This document shows positions 1 to 8,494 of a stretch of DNA of 64,000 nucleotides, piece after piece; position 1 is the first letter of the stretch, and every line of letters begins with the position of its first letter. The stretch spans positions 1-64,000 of the forward strand of contig JAFPVC010000037.1 of NCBI GenBank assembly GCA_017413085.1, read 5' to 3'. A program made the translations under genes and the position numbers. A model generated the notes under the pieces. The model worked only from the letters and a program-made list of their open reading frames with translations, did not search any database and had not been told where the DNA came from. Source of the stretch: Prevotella sp. GTDB lineage: Bacteria > Bacteroidota > Bacteroidia > Bacteroidales > Bacteroidaceae.

Positions 1-1611
1 GCCGCTTGCTGTTACGAGTGAACCGAATGATGCCCAGTCCCATCCAAGGAATCCTCCGAGCGTGGTGAAGATACCAACGCCAACGGTTACGATGCTGAGG
101 AATATGAGTGGGAATGTCATTGTCCATGGTGCCTCGTGTGGTGTGTGATGAGCGTGCAGTTCCTTGTTCTCTGTGCCCCAGAAGATGCCGTAGTACAGAC
201 GGAACATATAGAATGCCGTCATGGCAGCCACTGCTGTCATCCACCATCCGCAGATTGGTGAATAAGCAAAGCATGCAGAGATAATCTCGTCCTTAGAGCT
301 GAAGCCAGAGAAGAACGGAATACCTGCGATGGCAAGACACGAGATAAGGAATGTTGCGTGGGTTATAGGCATGTACTTGCGCAGACCACCCATCGTTGAC
401 ATCTCGTTAGAGTGAACAGCATGTATTATACAACCAGCACCGAGGAACAGACACGCCTTGAACATAGCGTGAGTGAAGAGGTGGAACATTGAAGCCATAT
501 AGCCCAGTGAACCGTGGTTGTCAATAATGCCATGCTCACCATGTCCTGGCAGACATACACCGAGGGCAACCATCATGAATGCAATCTGTGAGATGGTTGA
601 GAATGCAAGTACGCGCTTGATGTCGCTCTGTGCACAAGCCACTGCTGCTGCATAGAACGCAGTGAACGCACCAATCACAACAACGATAGACATGTGCTGT
701 GGTGCATATTCTATCCACAGAGGGAACATACGTGCTATCTGGAACACACCGGCAACGACCATCGTAGCAGCATGGATAAGTGCTGATACAGGTGTCGGGC
801 CTTCCATGGCATCAGGCAACCAGATGTGCAGTGGGAACATAGCTGACTTACCAGCACCACCGATGAACATCAGTACAAGTGCTGTTGGCAGAATCAGACC
901 GCCGGCAGCCCAAGCCTTGTCGGCATTACAGAGTGTAAATGTGTTAGCTGCGTCACCGATAATCTCAGTACCTGTGAATGAGAAGTTGAATGAGCCTGTG
1001 TAGTAACCGAAGATAAGTATGCCGACAAGGAAGAACATATCGGCAAAACGTGTTACTATGAATGCCTTCTTAGAAGCGTGGACAGCTGCCTGCAACGTAT
1101 AGTAGAAGCCGATGAGCAGGTATGAGCTGACACCCACAAGTTCCCAGAACATATACATCTGGAAAATGTTGGTGGCTACCACGAGACCGAGCATTGAGAA
1201 TGTAAACAGTGACAGGAAAGCGTAGTAGCGCTGGAAACCTTTCTCACCGTGCATATATCCGAAAGAATAGATGTGCACCATGAGTGACACCGTAGAGATG
1301 ACGATGAGCATCATCACTGCAATAGGGTCGAGCAGGATGCCGAGGTCAAAATGCAATGAACCAAGTGGCAGCCATGTGGTGTTGTAAGGCACTACTGTGG
1401 CAAATGTGCCGTCTGCCAGTCTGTCCATAGAGAAATACTGGAAAGCTGTAATGTAGCTCAGCACTGTCACTGCACCCAGTGAGCAGGTGCCAATAAGTCC
1501 GGCAGCCTTGTGCGACCAGCCTTTCTTTCCTCTGAAATAATCAGTCAGGCCGATTACCAGAAATGAAAGCAGAGGCAGAAGAAGTATACCAATTGTATAT
1601 CCGAATTCCAT
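1..1611 (-). CDS. nuoL: NADH-quinone oxidoreductase subunit L (partial, C-terminus beyond window)
   Basis: Membrane subunit of respiratory complex I, one of the antiporter-like subunits that pump protons. About 537 residues are present from an ATG at 1609-1611; the rest lies left of the window. The translation is a string of hydrophobic helices with the signatures of the family: FWELVGVSSYLLIGFYY near residue 135, GKSAMFPLHIWLPDAMEGPTPVSALIHAATMV around 250-280 (in pieces), and HLFTHAMFKACLFLGAG further on, with the conserved Lys and His of the proton channel. It lies 38 bases after nuoK in the same operon. The identity is secure; only the missing end is unseen. Confidence 0.96.
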   Translation of the reverse strand, partial: MEFGYTIGILLLPLLSFLVIGLTDYFRGKKGWSHKAAGLIGTCSLGAVTVLSYITAFQYFSMDRLADGTFATVVPYNTTWLPLGSLHFDLGILLDPIAVMMLIVISTVSLMVHIYSFGYMHGEKGFQRYYAFLSLFTFSMLGLVVATNIFQMYMFWELVGVSSYLLIGFYYTLQAAVHASKKAFIVTRFADMFFLVGILIFGYYTGSFNFSFTGTEIIGDAANTFTLCNADKAWAAGGLILPTALVLMFIGGAGKSAMFPLHIWLPDAMEGPTPVSALIHAATMVVAGVFQIARMFPLWIEYAPQHMSIVVVIGAFTAFYAAAVACAQSDIKRVLAFSTISQIAFMMVALGVCLPGHGEHGIIDNHGSLGYMASMFHLFTHAMFKACLFLGAGCIIHAVHSNEMSTMGGLRKYMPITHATFLISCLAIAGIPFFSGFSSKDEIISACFAYSPICGWWMTAVAAMTAFYMFRLYYGIFWGTENKELHAHHTPHEAPWTMTFPLIFLSIVTVGVGIFTTLGGFLGWDWASFGSLVTASG

Positions 1612-1649
1612 TTGTTTTCTTTTTTATTTGGTTAATGTGACTGATTATT

Positions 1650-1958
1650 TTATAGTTTCATATTCTGTATGCTTGACACGGAATCACTGTTGAAGTGACG
1701 GAAAGCATTGATGATGATTGCTATTGCAACTGCACTCTCTGCTGCACTGATACCGATGGAGAAAAGTGTGAAGAACATACCCTCCATTGCTTCAGGATAA
1801 AGCAGACGGTTGAATGCTGCAAAGTTGATGTCAACGGCATTGAGCACCAACTCAATGCTGACAAGCATGGCAATCATGTTGCGACGGGTTACGAAACCGA
1901 ATACGCCGATGAAGAACAGTATCGCGCTAAGCACGAAGAAACATTGTACTGGTACCAT
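1650..1958 (-). CDS. nuoK: NADH-quinone oxidoreductase subunit K
   Basis: Small membrane subunit of complex I (102 residues, the usual length), with three hydrophobic helices. The conserved Glu in the helix reading SIELVLNA and the second Glu in AAESAVAIAI are both present; these carry protons in the family. It sits between nuoJ (3 bases away) and nuoL in the usual order. The ATG start gives the normal N-terminus. Confidence 0.95.
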   Translation of the reverse strand: MVPVQCFFVLSAILFFIGVFGFVTRRNMIAMLVSIELVLNAVDINFAAFNRLLYPEAMEGMFFTLFSIGISAAESAVAIAIIINAFRHFNSDSVSSIQNMKL

Positions 1959-1961
1959 AAC

Positions 1962-2486
1962 TTATTTGTCCTCCTTTTGATTACGTGAAACAACGAGTCC
2001 TCCGATGATACATGCGAGGAGGAACAGCGATATGAACTCAAACGGCAACACATACTGGTACTTGTCGGCACCCATGAGCGTGTTGCCAATCTTTTCCATC
2101 GGAACCTCAACGTCATCAACAGAGCAGAACTTCTCAAAAAACTCTGACTTAAGCTGTGCTACAACGACCGTTACGAATCCTACCAAGGCTACCAATGCAG
2201 CCACGGTCATGCGCTTGAAGTCGATTTTCTCCTTCAGACCCTGCAGGCGACGCTTTGATATGAGCTGTATGGCGAAGATGTAAATCATCGTCATGCCGCC
2301 AGCGTAGATGCTCAACTGAGCCGTACCGAGGAATGTGTAGTCAAGCAGGAAATACAGACCTGCTATGGCAAAAAGCACAAACAGCAGTGCCGTAACAGCA
2401 CGCATGATGCTCTTTGTCATCACAGAGAAGATGGCTGAGCAGATTATCACTGCTGCCAATATAGCGAACATTATAATATTTGCCAT
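1962..2486 (-). CDS. nuoJ: NADH-quinone oxidoreductase subunit J
   Basis: Membrane subunit of complex I, 174 residues, with five predicted hydrophobic segments. The family pattern ALLFVLFAIAGLYFLL followed by GTAQLSIYAGGMTMIYIFAIQL is clear. The middle is a poorly conserved loop of charged residues (about 105-145), as in other NuoJ proteins. The gene is packed two bases after nuoI and three before nuoK, so translation is probably coupled. Confidence 0.94.
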   Translation of the reverse strand: MANIIMFAILAAVIICSAIFSVMTKSIMRAVTALLFVLFAIAGLYFLLDYTFLGTAQLSIYAGGMTMIYIFAIQLISKRRLQGLKEKIDFKRMTVAALVALVGFVTVVVAQLKSEFFEKFCSVDDVEVPMEKIGNTLMGADKYQYVLPFEFISLFLLACIIGGLVVSRNQKEDK

Positions 2487-2488
2487 GA

Positions 2489-3064
2489 TTATTTGCCCTC
2501 CTCCTTATTTGGTTTAACATTTGCATCGTCTGCCTTGGCTGCGGTCTTTGCTGCTTCAGCCGCCTTGGCTGCGGCAACCTTAGCATTCTCCTCGTACTGC
2601 TTCATCTCTTCCTCCGTTGGTGGAACATTAAGGTGCAATTCAAGAGCCTCGCGGCTGAATGTTGCATTCTCAAAGTCCTTGACGAAAGAGATGGCACCGA
2701 AGTTGCACGCATTGACACACAACTGACAGAACATGCAGTCGCCGAGATTATACTGATAATCGGTGAGCAGTTTCTTCTTCTTGCCATCTGCAGTGGTTAC
2801 CATCTGCGACAGAATCTTGATACTGCCATTAGGACATGCCTTCTCACACAGCGTGCATGCCGTACACTTGTTCTTGCCGTTCTCATCGTGTGGCATGACA
2901 AGTCTGCCACGATGACGCTCGGCAATATGCTGTGTCTTGCGGTTCTCGGGATATTGCTCCGTTATCTTCGGGGTAACGTATTCACCCATGGTGATATCCA
3001 TACCCGTCAACAGGGTCTTTATGCCCGATATGACACCGCCGAAATATGAATTGTTCTTAGCCAT
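2489..3064 (-). CDS. nuoI: NADH-quinone oxidoreductase subunit I (two 4Fe-4S clusters)
   Basis: Ferredoxin-like subunit of complex I that passes electrons towards NuoB. Two 4Fe-4S motifs are visible: Cys67-x2-Cys70-x2-Cys73-x3-Cys77 and Cys110-x2-Cys113-x2-Cys116-x3-Cys120. Residues 161-191 form an unusual Ala/Lys/Glu-rich tail without predicted structure that goes beyond the conserved core. It lies between nuoH (6 bases) and nuoJ. The assignment is secure; the role of the tail is unknown. Confidence 0.95.
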   Translation of the reverse strand: MAKNNSYFGGVISGIKTLLTGMDITMGEYVTPKITEQYPENRKTQHIAERHRGRLVMPHDENGKNKCTACTLCEKACPNGSIKILSQMVTTADGKKKKLLTDYQYNLGDCMFCQLCVNACNFGAISFVKDFENATFSREALELHLNVPPTEEEMKQYEENAKVAAAKAAEAAKTAAKADDANVKPNKEEGK

Positions 3065-3070
3065 TTCTTT

Positions 3071-4306
3071 TTACTTATCTTTTTTAACGGCGATGTCAAC
3101 GCCTACAAGTTTCTGTTCTTTAGCAAATGCCGCACGGAATTTCAGTGCGCGTACTGCAATGACGGCAAATATTACAGCGATAACTGCAGCCACTGCGATG
3201 CCAGAGTAGATTGAGCCAACTATGTCGAATGCTACACATACCGTCATAAGCACAAGATTGAGCAGTGCCAACGGCATGAGATATTTCCACTCAAGGTTCA
3301 GAATCTGGTCGATACGCAGACGTGGGAATGTCCACTTAATCCACATCAGCAGCCATACCATAGCGAATGCCTTTCCAAGGAACCATACGATACCGGGAAT
3401 GTAATCCATGACTGCATCAAAGCCTGCGATACCGATGTGTACAGGACACCAGCCACCGAGGAATACGAGTGTCGTCATACCTGCAACGATAAAGAGGTTC
3501 AGGAACTCTGCAAGATAATAGAAGCCGAAGCCCATACCTGAGTACTCAGTATGATAACCGGCAGTCAGTTCCGACTCAGCCTCTGCCAGGTCGAAAGGAC
3601 CACGGTTTGCCTCTGCATTTCCAGCAATAAGGAAGATGAGGAAGGCGATGATTGCAGGAACGTGTCCCTGGAATATCAGCCATCCGAAAGGACCTTGCTG
3701 AGCCTCAACGATACCTGACACCTGCATGGTGCCTGTAAGTATTGTAGCTGTGATAAGACACAGACCGAGCGACATCTCGTAAGAAATCATCTGCACGGCA
3801 CCACGCATGGCTGATACAACACCATACTTGTTGTTGGAAGACCAACCAGCAAGGAACACGCCGATTACACCGATAGCACTTAATGCTGTATAGAGGAATA
3901 TACCCACATTGAAGTCAAGCACAATAGCGCCCTTGTTCCATGGCAGGAATGCAAAAGCTCCGATAGAACCCATTATTACGAGTATAGGAGCGAGTGCATA
4001 GAGCAGTTTGTCAGCCTTGTCAACGAAGAATATCTCCTTGATAAGCATCTTCAACACGTCGGCAAACACCTGGAGCAATCCCCAGGGACCAACACGCATA
4101 GGGCCGAGGCGGCACTGGAAATAGGCGCACACCTTACGTTCCATGAATATCAGTGCGATGGCAAGCAGGGCATATCCCACGATGATGAGCAGTCCCACCA
4201 ACACGCACTCAATGGTAAGCACCAGCCACTCAGGCATCTCGAAGAATCCGAAGCCTGTCAGCAGCATCTCATGCAACCATGTTGTTACTATTGAAAAATC
4301 AAACAT
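3071..4306 (-). CDS. nuoH: NADH-quinone oxidoreductase subunit H
   Basis: Membrane subunit that anchors the peripheral arm of complex I and forms part of the quinone cavity. At 411 residues it is longer than the E. coli protein (about 325), with extra hydrophobic sequence at the C-terminus (roughly 340-395). Family motifs seen are ERKVCAYFQCRLGPMRVGP near residue 55 and NRGPFDLAEAESELTAGYHTEYSGM in the middle (given here in abbreviated sense as the conserved acidic loop). The 68-base gap to nuoCD is larger than the others in the operon but holds no clear signal. Confidence 0.94.
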   Translation of the reverse strand: MFDFSIVTTWLHEMLLTGFGFFEMPEWLVLTIECVLVGLLIIVGYALLAIALIFMERKVCAYFQCRLGPMRVGPWGLLQVFADVLKMLIKEIFFVDKADKLLYALAPILVIMGSIGAFAFLPWNKGAIVLDFNVGIFLYTALSAIGVIGVFLAGWSSNNKYGVVSAMRGAVQMISYEMSLGLCLITATILTGTMQVSGIVEAQQGPFGWLIFQGHVPAIIAFLIFLIAGNAEANRGPFDLAEAESELTAGYHTEYSGMGFGFYYLAEFLNLFIVAGMTTLVFLGGWCPVHIGIAGFDAVMDYIPGIVWFLGKAFAMVWLLMWIKWTFPRLRIDQILNLEWKYLMPLALLNLVLMTVCVAFDIVGSIYSGIAVAAVIAVIFAVIAVRALKFRAAFAKEQKLVGVDIAVKKDK

Positions 4307-4374
4307 TTGTTTTATTGATTAAGGATTATGGATTAAAGAATAAGCTTTATTCTGTATTCCTTACAACTTTATTC

Positions 4375-5937
4375 TTAACGGTCGATATCAGGAATGATGT
4401 AGTCAAGACCTGCACCGACAGCGATAAGGTCGGCCACCTTGGTACCGCGCAGCATTTCGTCGAGCGCACCTACCAATGACAGGGCCATTGGACGCAGTTT
4501 CATGCGGAATGGCGACTTATCACCACGCGAGTCAAGATATACACCAAACTCACCGCTTGTACCTTCTACAGCATAGTACCACTGACCTTCCGGACACTTG
4601 ATGATTGGCTTCTGCTTGATGTAGTATTCACCTTCAGGAATGTTGTCGATGAGTTGTTCAATAATCTTGATTGACTGTTCAATCTCCTTGATACGCATGT
4701 AGTAGCGATCCTGTGCATCACCATTCTCAAGAACAATCTGTTCCCATTCAACCTTGTCATACATGTCGTATGGATAGTTCTTACGCAGGTCGTTTGCCCA
4801 GTTAGAGGCACGGCCGTTAGAACCAGATACGCCGTAGTCTATGCACTGCTCCTTTGTGAATACACCCACACCCTCAAGTCGCTGGTGTGTTATGACGTTC
4901 TCGCCAAACACATTCATGTACTCGTCGAGTTTCGGCTTCAGGTATGCACAGAGTTTCTTCACATTCTCCTGGAAGTTCTCGTCGATGTCTGCCTGCAGAC
5001 CACCAATGCGGTAGTAGTTCTGAATGAGGCGTCCACCTGTTGTCTCCTCCATGGCATTCAGTACATACTCACGGTCACGCATACAGTACAGGAATGCAGT
5101 GAGTGCGCCCAGGTCCTGTGCATAACATCCGAGGAACAGCAGGTGACCGTCGATACGCTGAAGCTCATCCATGATAGTGCGGATGGTCTTGATGTGGTCG
5201 TTGAGTTCTATGCCAAGAGCCTCCTCTATGACACCACAGATAGCATGACGGTTCATCATTGCTGAAAGATAATTCAGACGGTCGGTCATGGCGAGAGTCT
5301 GCGGATATGTCATTTCCTCAAACATTTTCTCCACACCACGGTGAATGTATCCAAGATGAGGATAAATCTTCTTTACTGTCTCACCGTCGAGGATTGTCTC
5401 AAGTCGCAGCACACCGTGTGTTGATGGGTGCTGAGGACCAATGTTTATCACGAAGTCATCCTCTTTGAACAGAGGAACCTTCTTCTCAACCACGTTACCC
5501 TCAGCGTCAAGGCTGTACTGTGAAGTGCAGTCCACTTCCTTGTCGTCCTCAAGTGAATAGCCGTCCTTAGCTTGGAAATCCTTGCGGAAAGGATAGCCCT
5601 CAAAGTCGTTACGCAGGAAAAGACGACGCATGTCTGGGTGTCCGAGGAACTTTATTCCGTAGAAGTCAAATACCTCACGCTCCAGCAGGTCAGCTGTTTT
5701 CCAAAGATTAGTTACAGTATAGATAACATAATCCTCGCCTTTCTTCTCCGCCATGGTCTTCACTGATATACGCTCATGCGTATCAGTGTTCTCCATTATA
5801 TATATACAGCCCAGCTCGCCTTCGCCGAAGTCTTCGCCTATAATTGTAACGAGGTAATCGAAATGCTTCTCGTTGCGGAGCTTTGCCATCTCTGCGGCAA
5901 ACTCACCAAAAGAATATTCTATATTGTTAAGTTTCAT
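4375..5937 (-). CDS. nuoCD: NADH-quinone oxidoreductase fused subunits C and D
   Basis: Peripheral-arm subunit of complex I in which NuoC (about residues 1-145) and NuoD (about 160-520) are one chain. The C part ends with the conserved EREVFDFYGIKFLGHPDMRRL. The D part opens with the quinone-site loop INIGPQHPSTHGVLRL, which carries the conserved His, and ends in DYIIPDIDR. Fusion of C and D is known in enterobacteria and in Bacteroidetes, so it is not an artefact. It lies 15 bases after nuoB. Confidence 0.96.
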   Translation of the reverse strand: MKLNNIEYSFGEFAAEMAKLRNEKHFDYLVTIIGEDFGEGELGCIYIMENTDTHERISVKTMAEKKGEDYVIYTVTNLWKTADLLEREVFDFYGIKFLGHPDMRRLFLRNDFEGYPFRKDFQAKDGYSLEDDKEVDCTSQYSLDAEGNVVEKKVPLFKEDDFVINIGPQHPSTHGVLRLETILDGETVKKIYPHLGYIHRGVEKMFEEMTYPQTLAMTDRLNYLSAMMNRHAICGVIEEALGIELNDHIKTIRTIMDELQRIDGHLLFLGCYAQDLGALTAFLYCMRDREYVLNAMEETTGGRLIQNYYRIGGLQADIDENFQENVKKLCAYLKPKLDEYMNVFGENVITHQRLEGVGVFTKEQCIDYGVSGSNGRASNWANDLRKNYPYDMYDKVEWEQIVLENGDAQDRYYMRIKEIEQSIKIIEQLIDNIPEGEYYIKQKPIIKCPEGQWYYAVEGTSGEFGVYLDSRGDKSPFRMKLRPMALSLVGALDEMLRGTKVADLIAVGAGLDYIIPDIDR

Positions 5938-5952
5938 TCCGTATTACCCTCC

Positions 5953-6639
5953 TTATTTAAAAGTGTCATTAATTTCCTTTTTCACTGCTTTGACGCAAGT
6001 GTCGGCTACCGACTTCATCTCTGCAATGAATTTCTTAGGAATATCCTTTATCACGAGTGGATTAGGATTCTTCTGCTTTTTGTTCACACCGCCGAAGAAT
6101 TTCTCCACCTTCACCTTGCGCTGCAACTGCATCATACCATAAAGAATTGCTTCCGGACGTGGAGGGCAACCAGGGATGAATACGTCAACAGGCAGGAACT
6201 CGTCAATGCCTTTCACTACGTGGTAGCTGTTCTTGAATGGACCGCCAGATATAGCGCAACCGCCAACAGCGATGACGTATTTCGGCTCAGCCATTTCGTC
6301 ATACAGACGCTTCAGTACCGGTGCCATCTTGTGTGTAATTGTACCTGCACACATAATGAGGTCAGCCTGACGTGGTGAGTTACGTGTTACCTCGAAACCA
6401 AAACGAGCGAAGTCATATCGTGCACAACCGCACGCCATGAATTCAATACCGCAACATGATGTCGCGAACGTCAGCGACCACAGCGAGTTGCTGCGTCCCC
6501 AGTTAATCAAGGCGTCAAGGTTGCCGAGCACTACATTTACTCCGCCCTCGTTCAGTTCGTTGATGATTTTCTCTAAAGATTCGTTATCCTTCCATTCCTC
6601 GTATGGAATGTTCTTAATACTGGGCTTTCTTATTTCCAT
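5953..6639 (-). CDS. nuoB: NADH-quinone oxidoreductase subunit B
   Basis: Carries the terminal 4Fe-4S cluster N2 that reduces quinone. The tandem cysteines Cys62-Cys63 in TSCCGIEFMA are visible, as are the other two ligands in VGGCAISGG and IPGCPPRPEAI. At 228 residues it is of normal length, with a short charged tail. Its start overlaps the end of nuoA by 10 bases, which suggests translational coupling. Confidence 0.96.
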   Translation of the reverse strand: MEIRKPSIKNIPYEEWKDNESLEKIINELNEGGVNVVLGNLDALINWGRSNSLWSLTFATSCCGIEFMACGCARYDFARFGFEVTRNSPRQADLIMCAGTITHKMAPVLKRLYDEMAEPKYVIAVGGCAISGGPFKNSYHVVKGIDEFLPVDVFIPGCPPRPEAILYGMMQLQRKVKVEKFFGGVNKKQKNPNPLVIKDIPKKFIAEMKSVADTCVKAVKKEINDTFK

Positions 6640-6980
6640 TCCAAAGCCCCCTTTCTCCAGGCATAAGCCAGGCCAAATACCAGTACCAGCATGAAGAAGC
6701 CAATGCTGAACAATGCCATGGTACCAAACTGTTTAACTACTACTGCCCAAGGATAGAGGAATACAGTCTCCACATCGAACATAAGGAAGAGAATAGCGAA
6801 GAGGTAGTAACCCACATGCATAGGCAACCAAGACGTGCCACGCGTAGGGATACCGCACTCAAATGGCTCACCCTTCACCTTATTGTACGTACGCGGACCC
6901 AGCAACTTAGCGGTAATATAAGCCGCTACTACCAAGAAGGCAGCCGTAATAATAACGGTGATAAACAAAGTGAAATACAT
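6630..6980 (-). CDS. nuoA: NADH-quinone oxidoreductase subunit A
   Basis: First gene of the complex I operon, a 116-residue membrane subunit with three hydrophobic helices. The motif EPFECGIPTRGTS contains the conserved loop Cys; MFDVETVFLYPWA contains the conserved acidic residues of helix 2. The start lies about 47 bases after the -7 box of the promoter at 7028-7058. Confidence 0.95.
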   Translation of the reverse strand: MYFTLFITVIITAAFLVVAAYITAKLLGPRTYNKVKGEPFECGIPTRGTSWLPMHVGYYLFAILFLMFDVETVFLYPWAVVVKQFGTMALFSIGFFMLVLVFGLAYAWRKGALEWK

Positions 6981-7027
6981 AAAAAAAAAGTGTGTATTTT
7001 AATAATGAATTTTCGAAAATGCGACTG

Positions 7028-7058
7028 CAAAAGTACAAAAAAAACTTAAAACAGCAAA
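7028..7058 (-). promoter_or_regulatory. Promoter of the nuo operon
   Basis: On the minus strand the sequence reads TTTG (7058-7055), 19 bases, TACTTTTG (7035-7028). This is a full match to the Bacteroidetes sigma-ABfr consensus TTTG-N19-21-TAnnTTTG. It leaves a leader of about 40 bases before nuoA. Confidence 0.8.
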
Positions 7059-7261
7059 ACCAATCATAGCAAAATTAGGCGGCCTCTTGTATTTTCTTGT
7101 TTATTGCAAACTCCGTTTTACAAAACCACAAACACATCAACACACTACACATTTCAATACGTCCACCAAGAGAAAGAGCAAGAAACAACACGACACATGA
7201 CACTTACACATGACACATATTAAACACTTATTTCTAACAAGACAGTTTATTTATAGAAAAA
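7059..7261. other. Intergenic region between divergent nuo operon and acyl cassette
   Basis: The 345 bases between nuoA and the next gene hold two divergent promoters at the edges. Between them is AT-rich sequence in which I see no gene. A short direct repeat, ACACATGACAC, occurs twice around 7195-7217; no function is apparent. Confidence 0.5.
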
Positions 7262-7293
7262 CTTGCAGGTATGAAAATATTTTTGTAATTTTG
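7262..7293 (+). promoter_or_regulatory. Promoter of the acyl-assembly cassette
   Basis: The -7 box TAATTTTG is at 7286-7293. Twenty bases upstream is CTTG at 7262-7265, a one-base variant of the -33 TTTG element. The start codon of the first cassette gene is at 7326, leaving a leader of about 25-30 bases. Confidence 0.65.
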
Positions 7294-7325
7294 CACTCTA
7301 ATATCATTTAACAAACTTTTGCGGA

Positions 7326-8465
7326 ATGACCATACAAATAAGAAAAGCCGATACAAAAAAAGAGATGGATGACTTCGTCTCACTGCCTCGCCGCCTATAC
7401 AGAGATAGTAGGCAATACGTACCGGACATGGACAGTGATATCCGCAATTTTTTCAACCTGAAGAAGAACAGGAGCCTGCCTTTCGCCGACGTACAGCCTT
7501 TCGTGGCATACAAGGACAACAAGTGTGTAGGAAGAATCACAGCAATCATAAGCCACAAGTCAAATGAGACATGGAAAAAGAAGATTGTAAGATTCACACA
7601 CATTGAATTTATTGATGACCCTGAAGTCTCAGAAGCATTGCTTGATGCTGTAAGCAAATGGGGACAAAAGCGAGGCATGGACGAAATACAAGGTCCAATG
7701 GGCATCACTGACTTCGACAAAGAAGGAATGCTCATAGAGGACTTCCAACTTGACGGCTGTTTCATGGAGTTTTGGAACCCTCCATATTACCGCGAACACA
7801 TGGAGGCTCTCGGTTTCACAAAGGCCGCTGACTGGCTGCAGATACGCTTTCAGGTTCCGACAGAAGTACCAAAGCGCTTTCAACGTGTAGCAGACTACTC
7901 AAAACAAGAGTTTGGAATAAAAATCCTACAAAAGACAAAAAAAGAGGTATATGAAAGCTACGGGCAGAAAGTATTCGATCTGCTGAACGAAGCCTATACC
8001 CCACTCTATGGATTCGCTCCATTCTCGCCAGAGCAGGCCGACGACGTTCTCCACACGTTCCTGCCATTGGTTGACATGGACATGGTGCCGATTGCAGAAG
8101 ACAACCAAGGCCGTTTAGTAGGTGTAGCCGTAACGTGCCGCGACTTCTCTGATGGAATACGGAAGACAAAAGGAAAACTATTGCCTCTCGGCTGGTTCCA
8201 CATACTGAAAGCAATAAAATTTGGGCACCAAGACAAGGCACAGTTGATGATTATCGCTGTAAAACCAGAAATGCAAGGCATGGGGGTAAACGCAGCAATG
8301 TTTGCACACCTAATACCTATTTATAATAGGAGGGGCATCAAATGGTGTGAAACAAACCCACAACTCGACACGAACATAAGGGAACTGTCACAGTGGAAAC
8401 CACTGAACCCAAAGACTGTAAAGCGACGCAGGTGTTGGAGAAAAGAAATAAATAATAACGCATAA
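7326..8465 (+). CDS. GNAT-fold acyltransferase-like protein
   Basis: A 379-residue soluble protein, first in a five-gene acyl cassette. The pattern matches my memory of a GNAT-fold family in which the bacterial ceramide synthase of Caulobacter was placed: LPRRLYRDSRQYVPDM near residue 20, FVAYKDNKCVGRITAI near 60, a long middle with GPMGITDFDKEGMLI and NPPYYREHMEALGF, and a C-terminal acetyltransferase-like half with VKPEMQGMGVNAAM (the acyl-CoA loop region, Q-x-x-G-x-G/N). Which acyl donor and acceptor it uses cannot be read from the sequence. The neighbouring ketosynthase and acyl carrier protein suggest acyl transfer from ACP or CoA, but this is inference. Many databases would call it a hypothetical or N-acetyltransferase. 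Confidence 0.6.
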   Translation: MTIQIRKADTKKEMDDFVSLPRRLYRDSRQYVPDMDSDIRNFFNLKKNRSLPFADVQPFVAYKDNKCVGRITAIISHKSNETWKKKIVRFTHIEFIDDPEVSEALLDAVSKWGQKRGMDEIQGPMGITDFDKEGMLIEDFQLDGCFMEFWNPPYYREHMEALGFTKAADWLQIRFQVPTEVPKRFQRVADYSKQEFGIKILQKTKKEVYESYGQKVFDLLNEAYTPLYGFAPFSPEQADDVLHTFLPLVDMDMVPIAEDNQGRLVGVAVTCRDFSDGIRKTKGKLLPLGWFHILKAIKFGHQDKAQLMIIAVKPEMQGMGVNAAMFAHLIPIYNRRGIKWCETNPQLDTNIRELSQWKPLNPKTVKRRRCWRKEINNNA

Positions 8466-8494
8466 TTCACGATGCTAAACGCATAAATAGAAAT

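Noticed and set aside
5776-6378. Plus-strand frame of 200 codons over nuoCD and nuoB
   Set aside because: Antisense to two firmly identified complex I genes, no recognisable motif.
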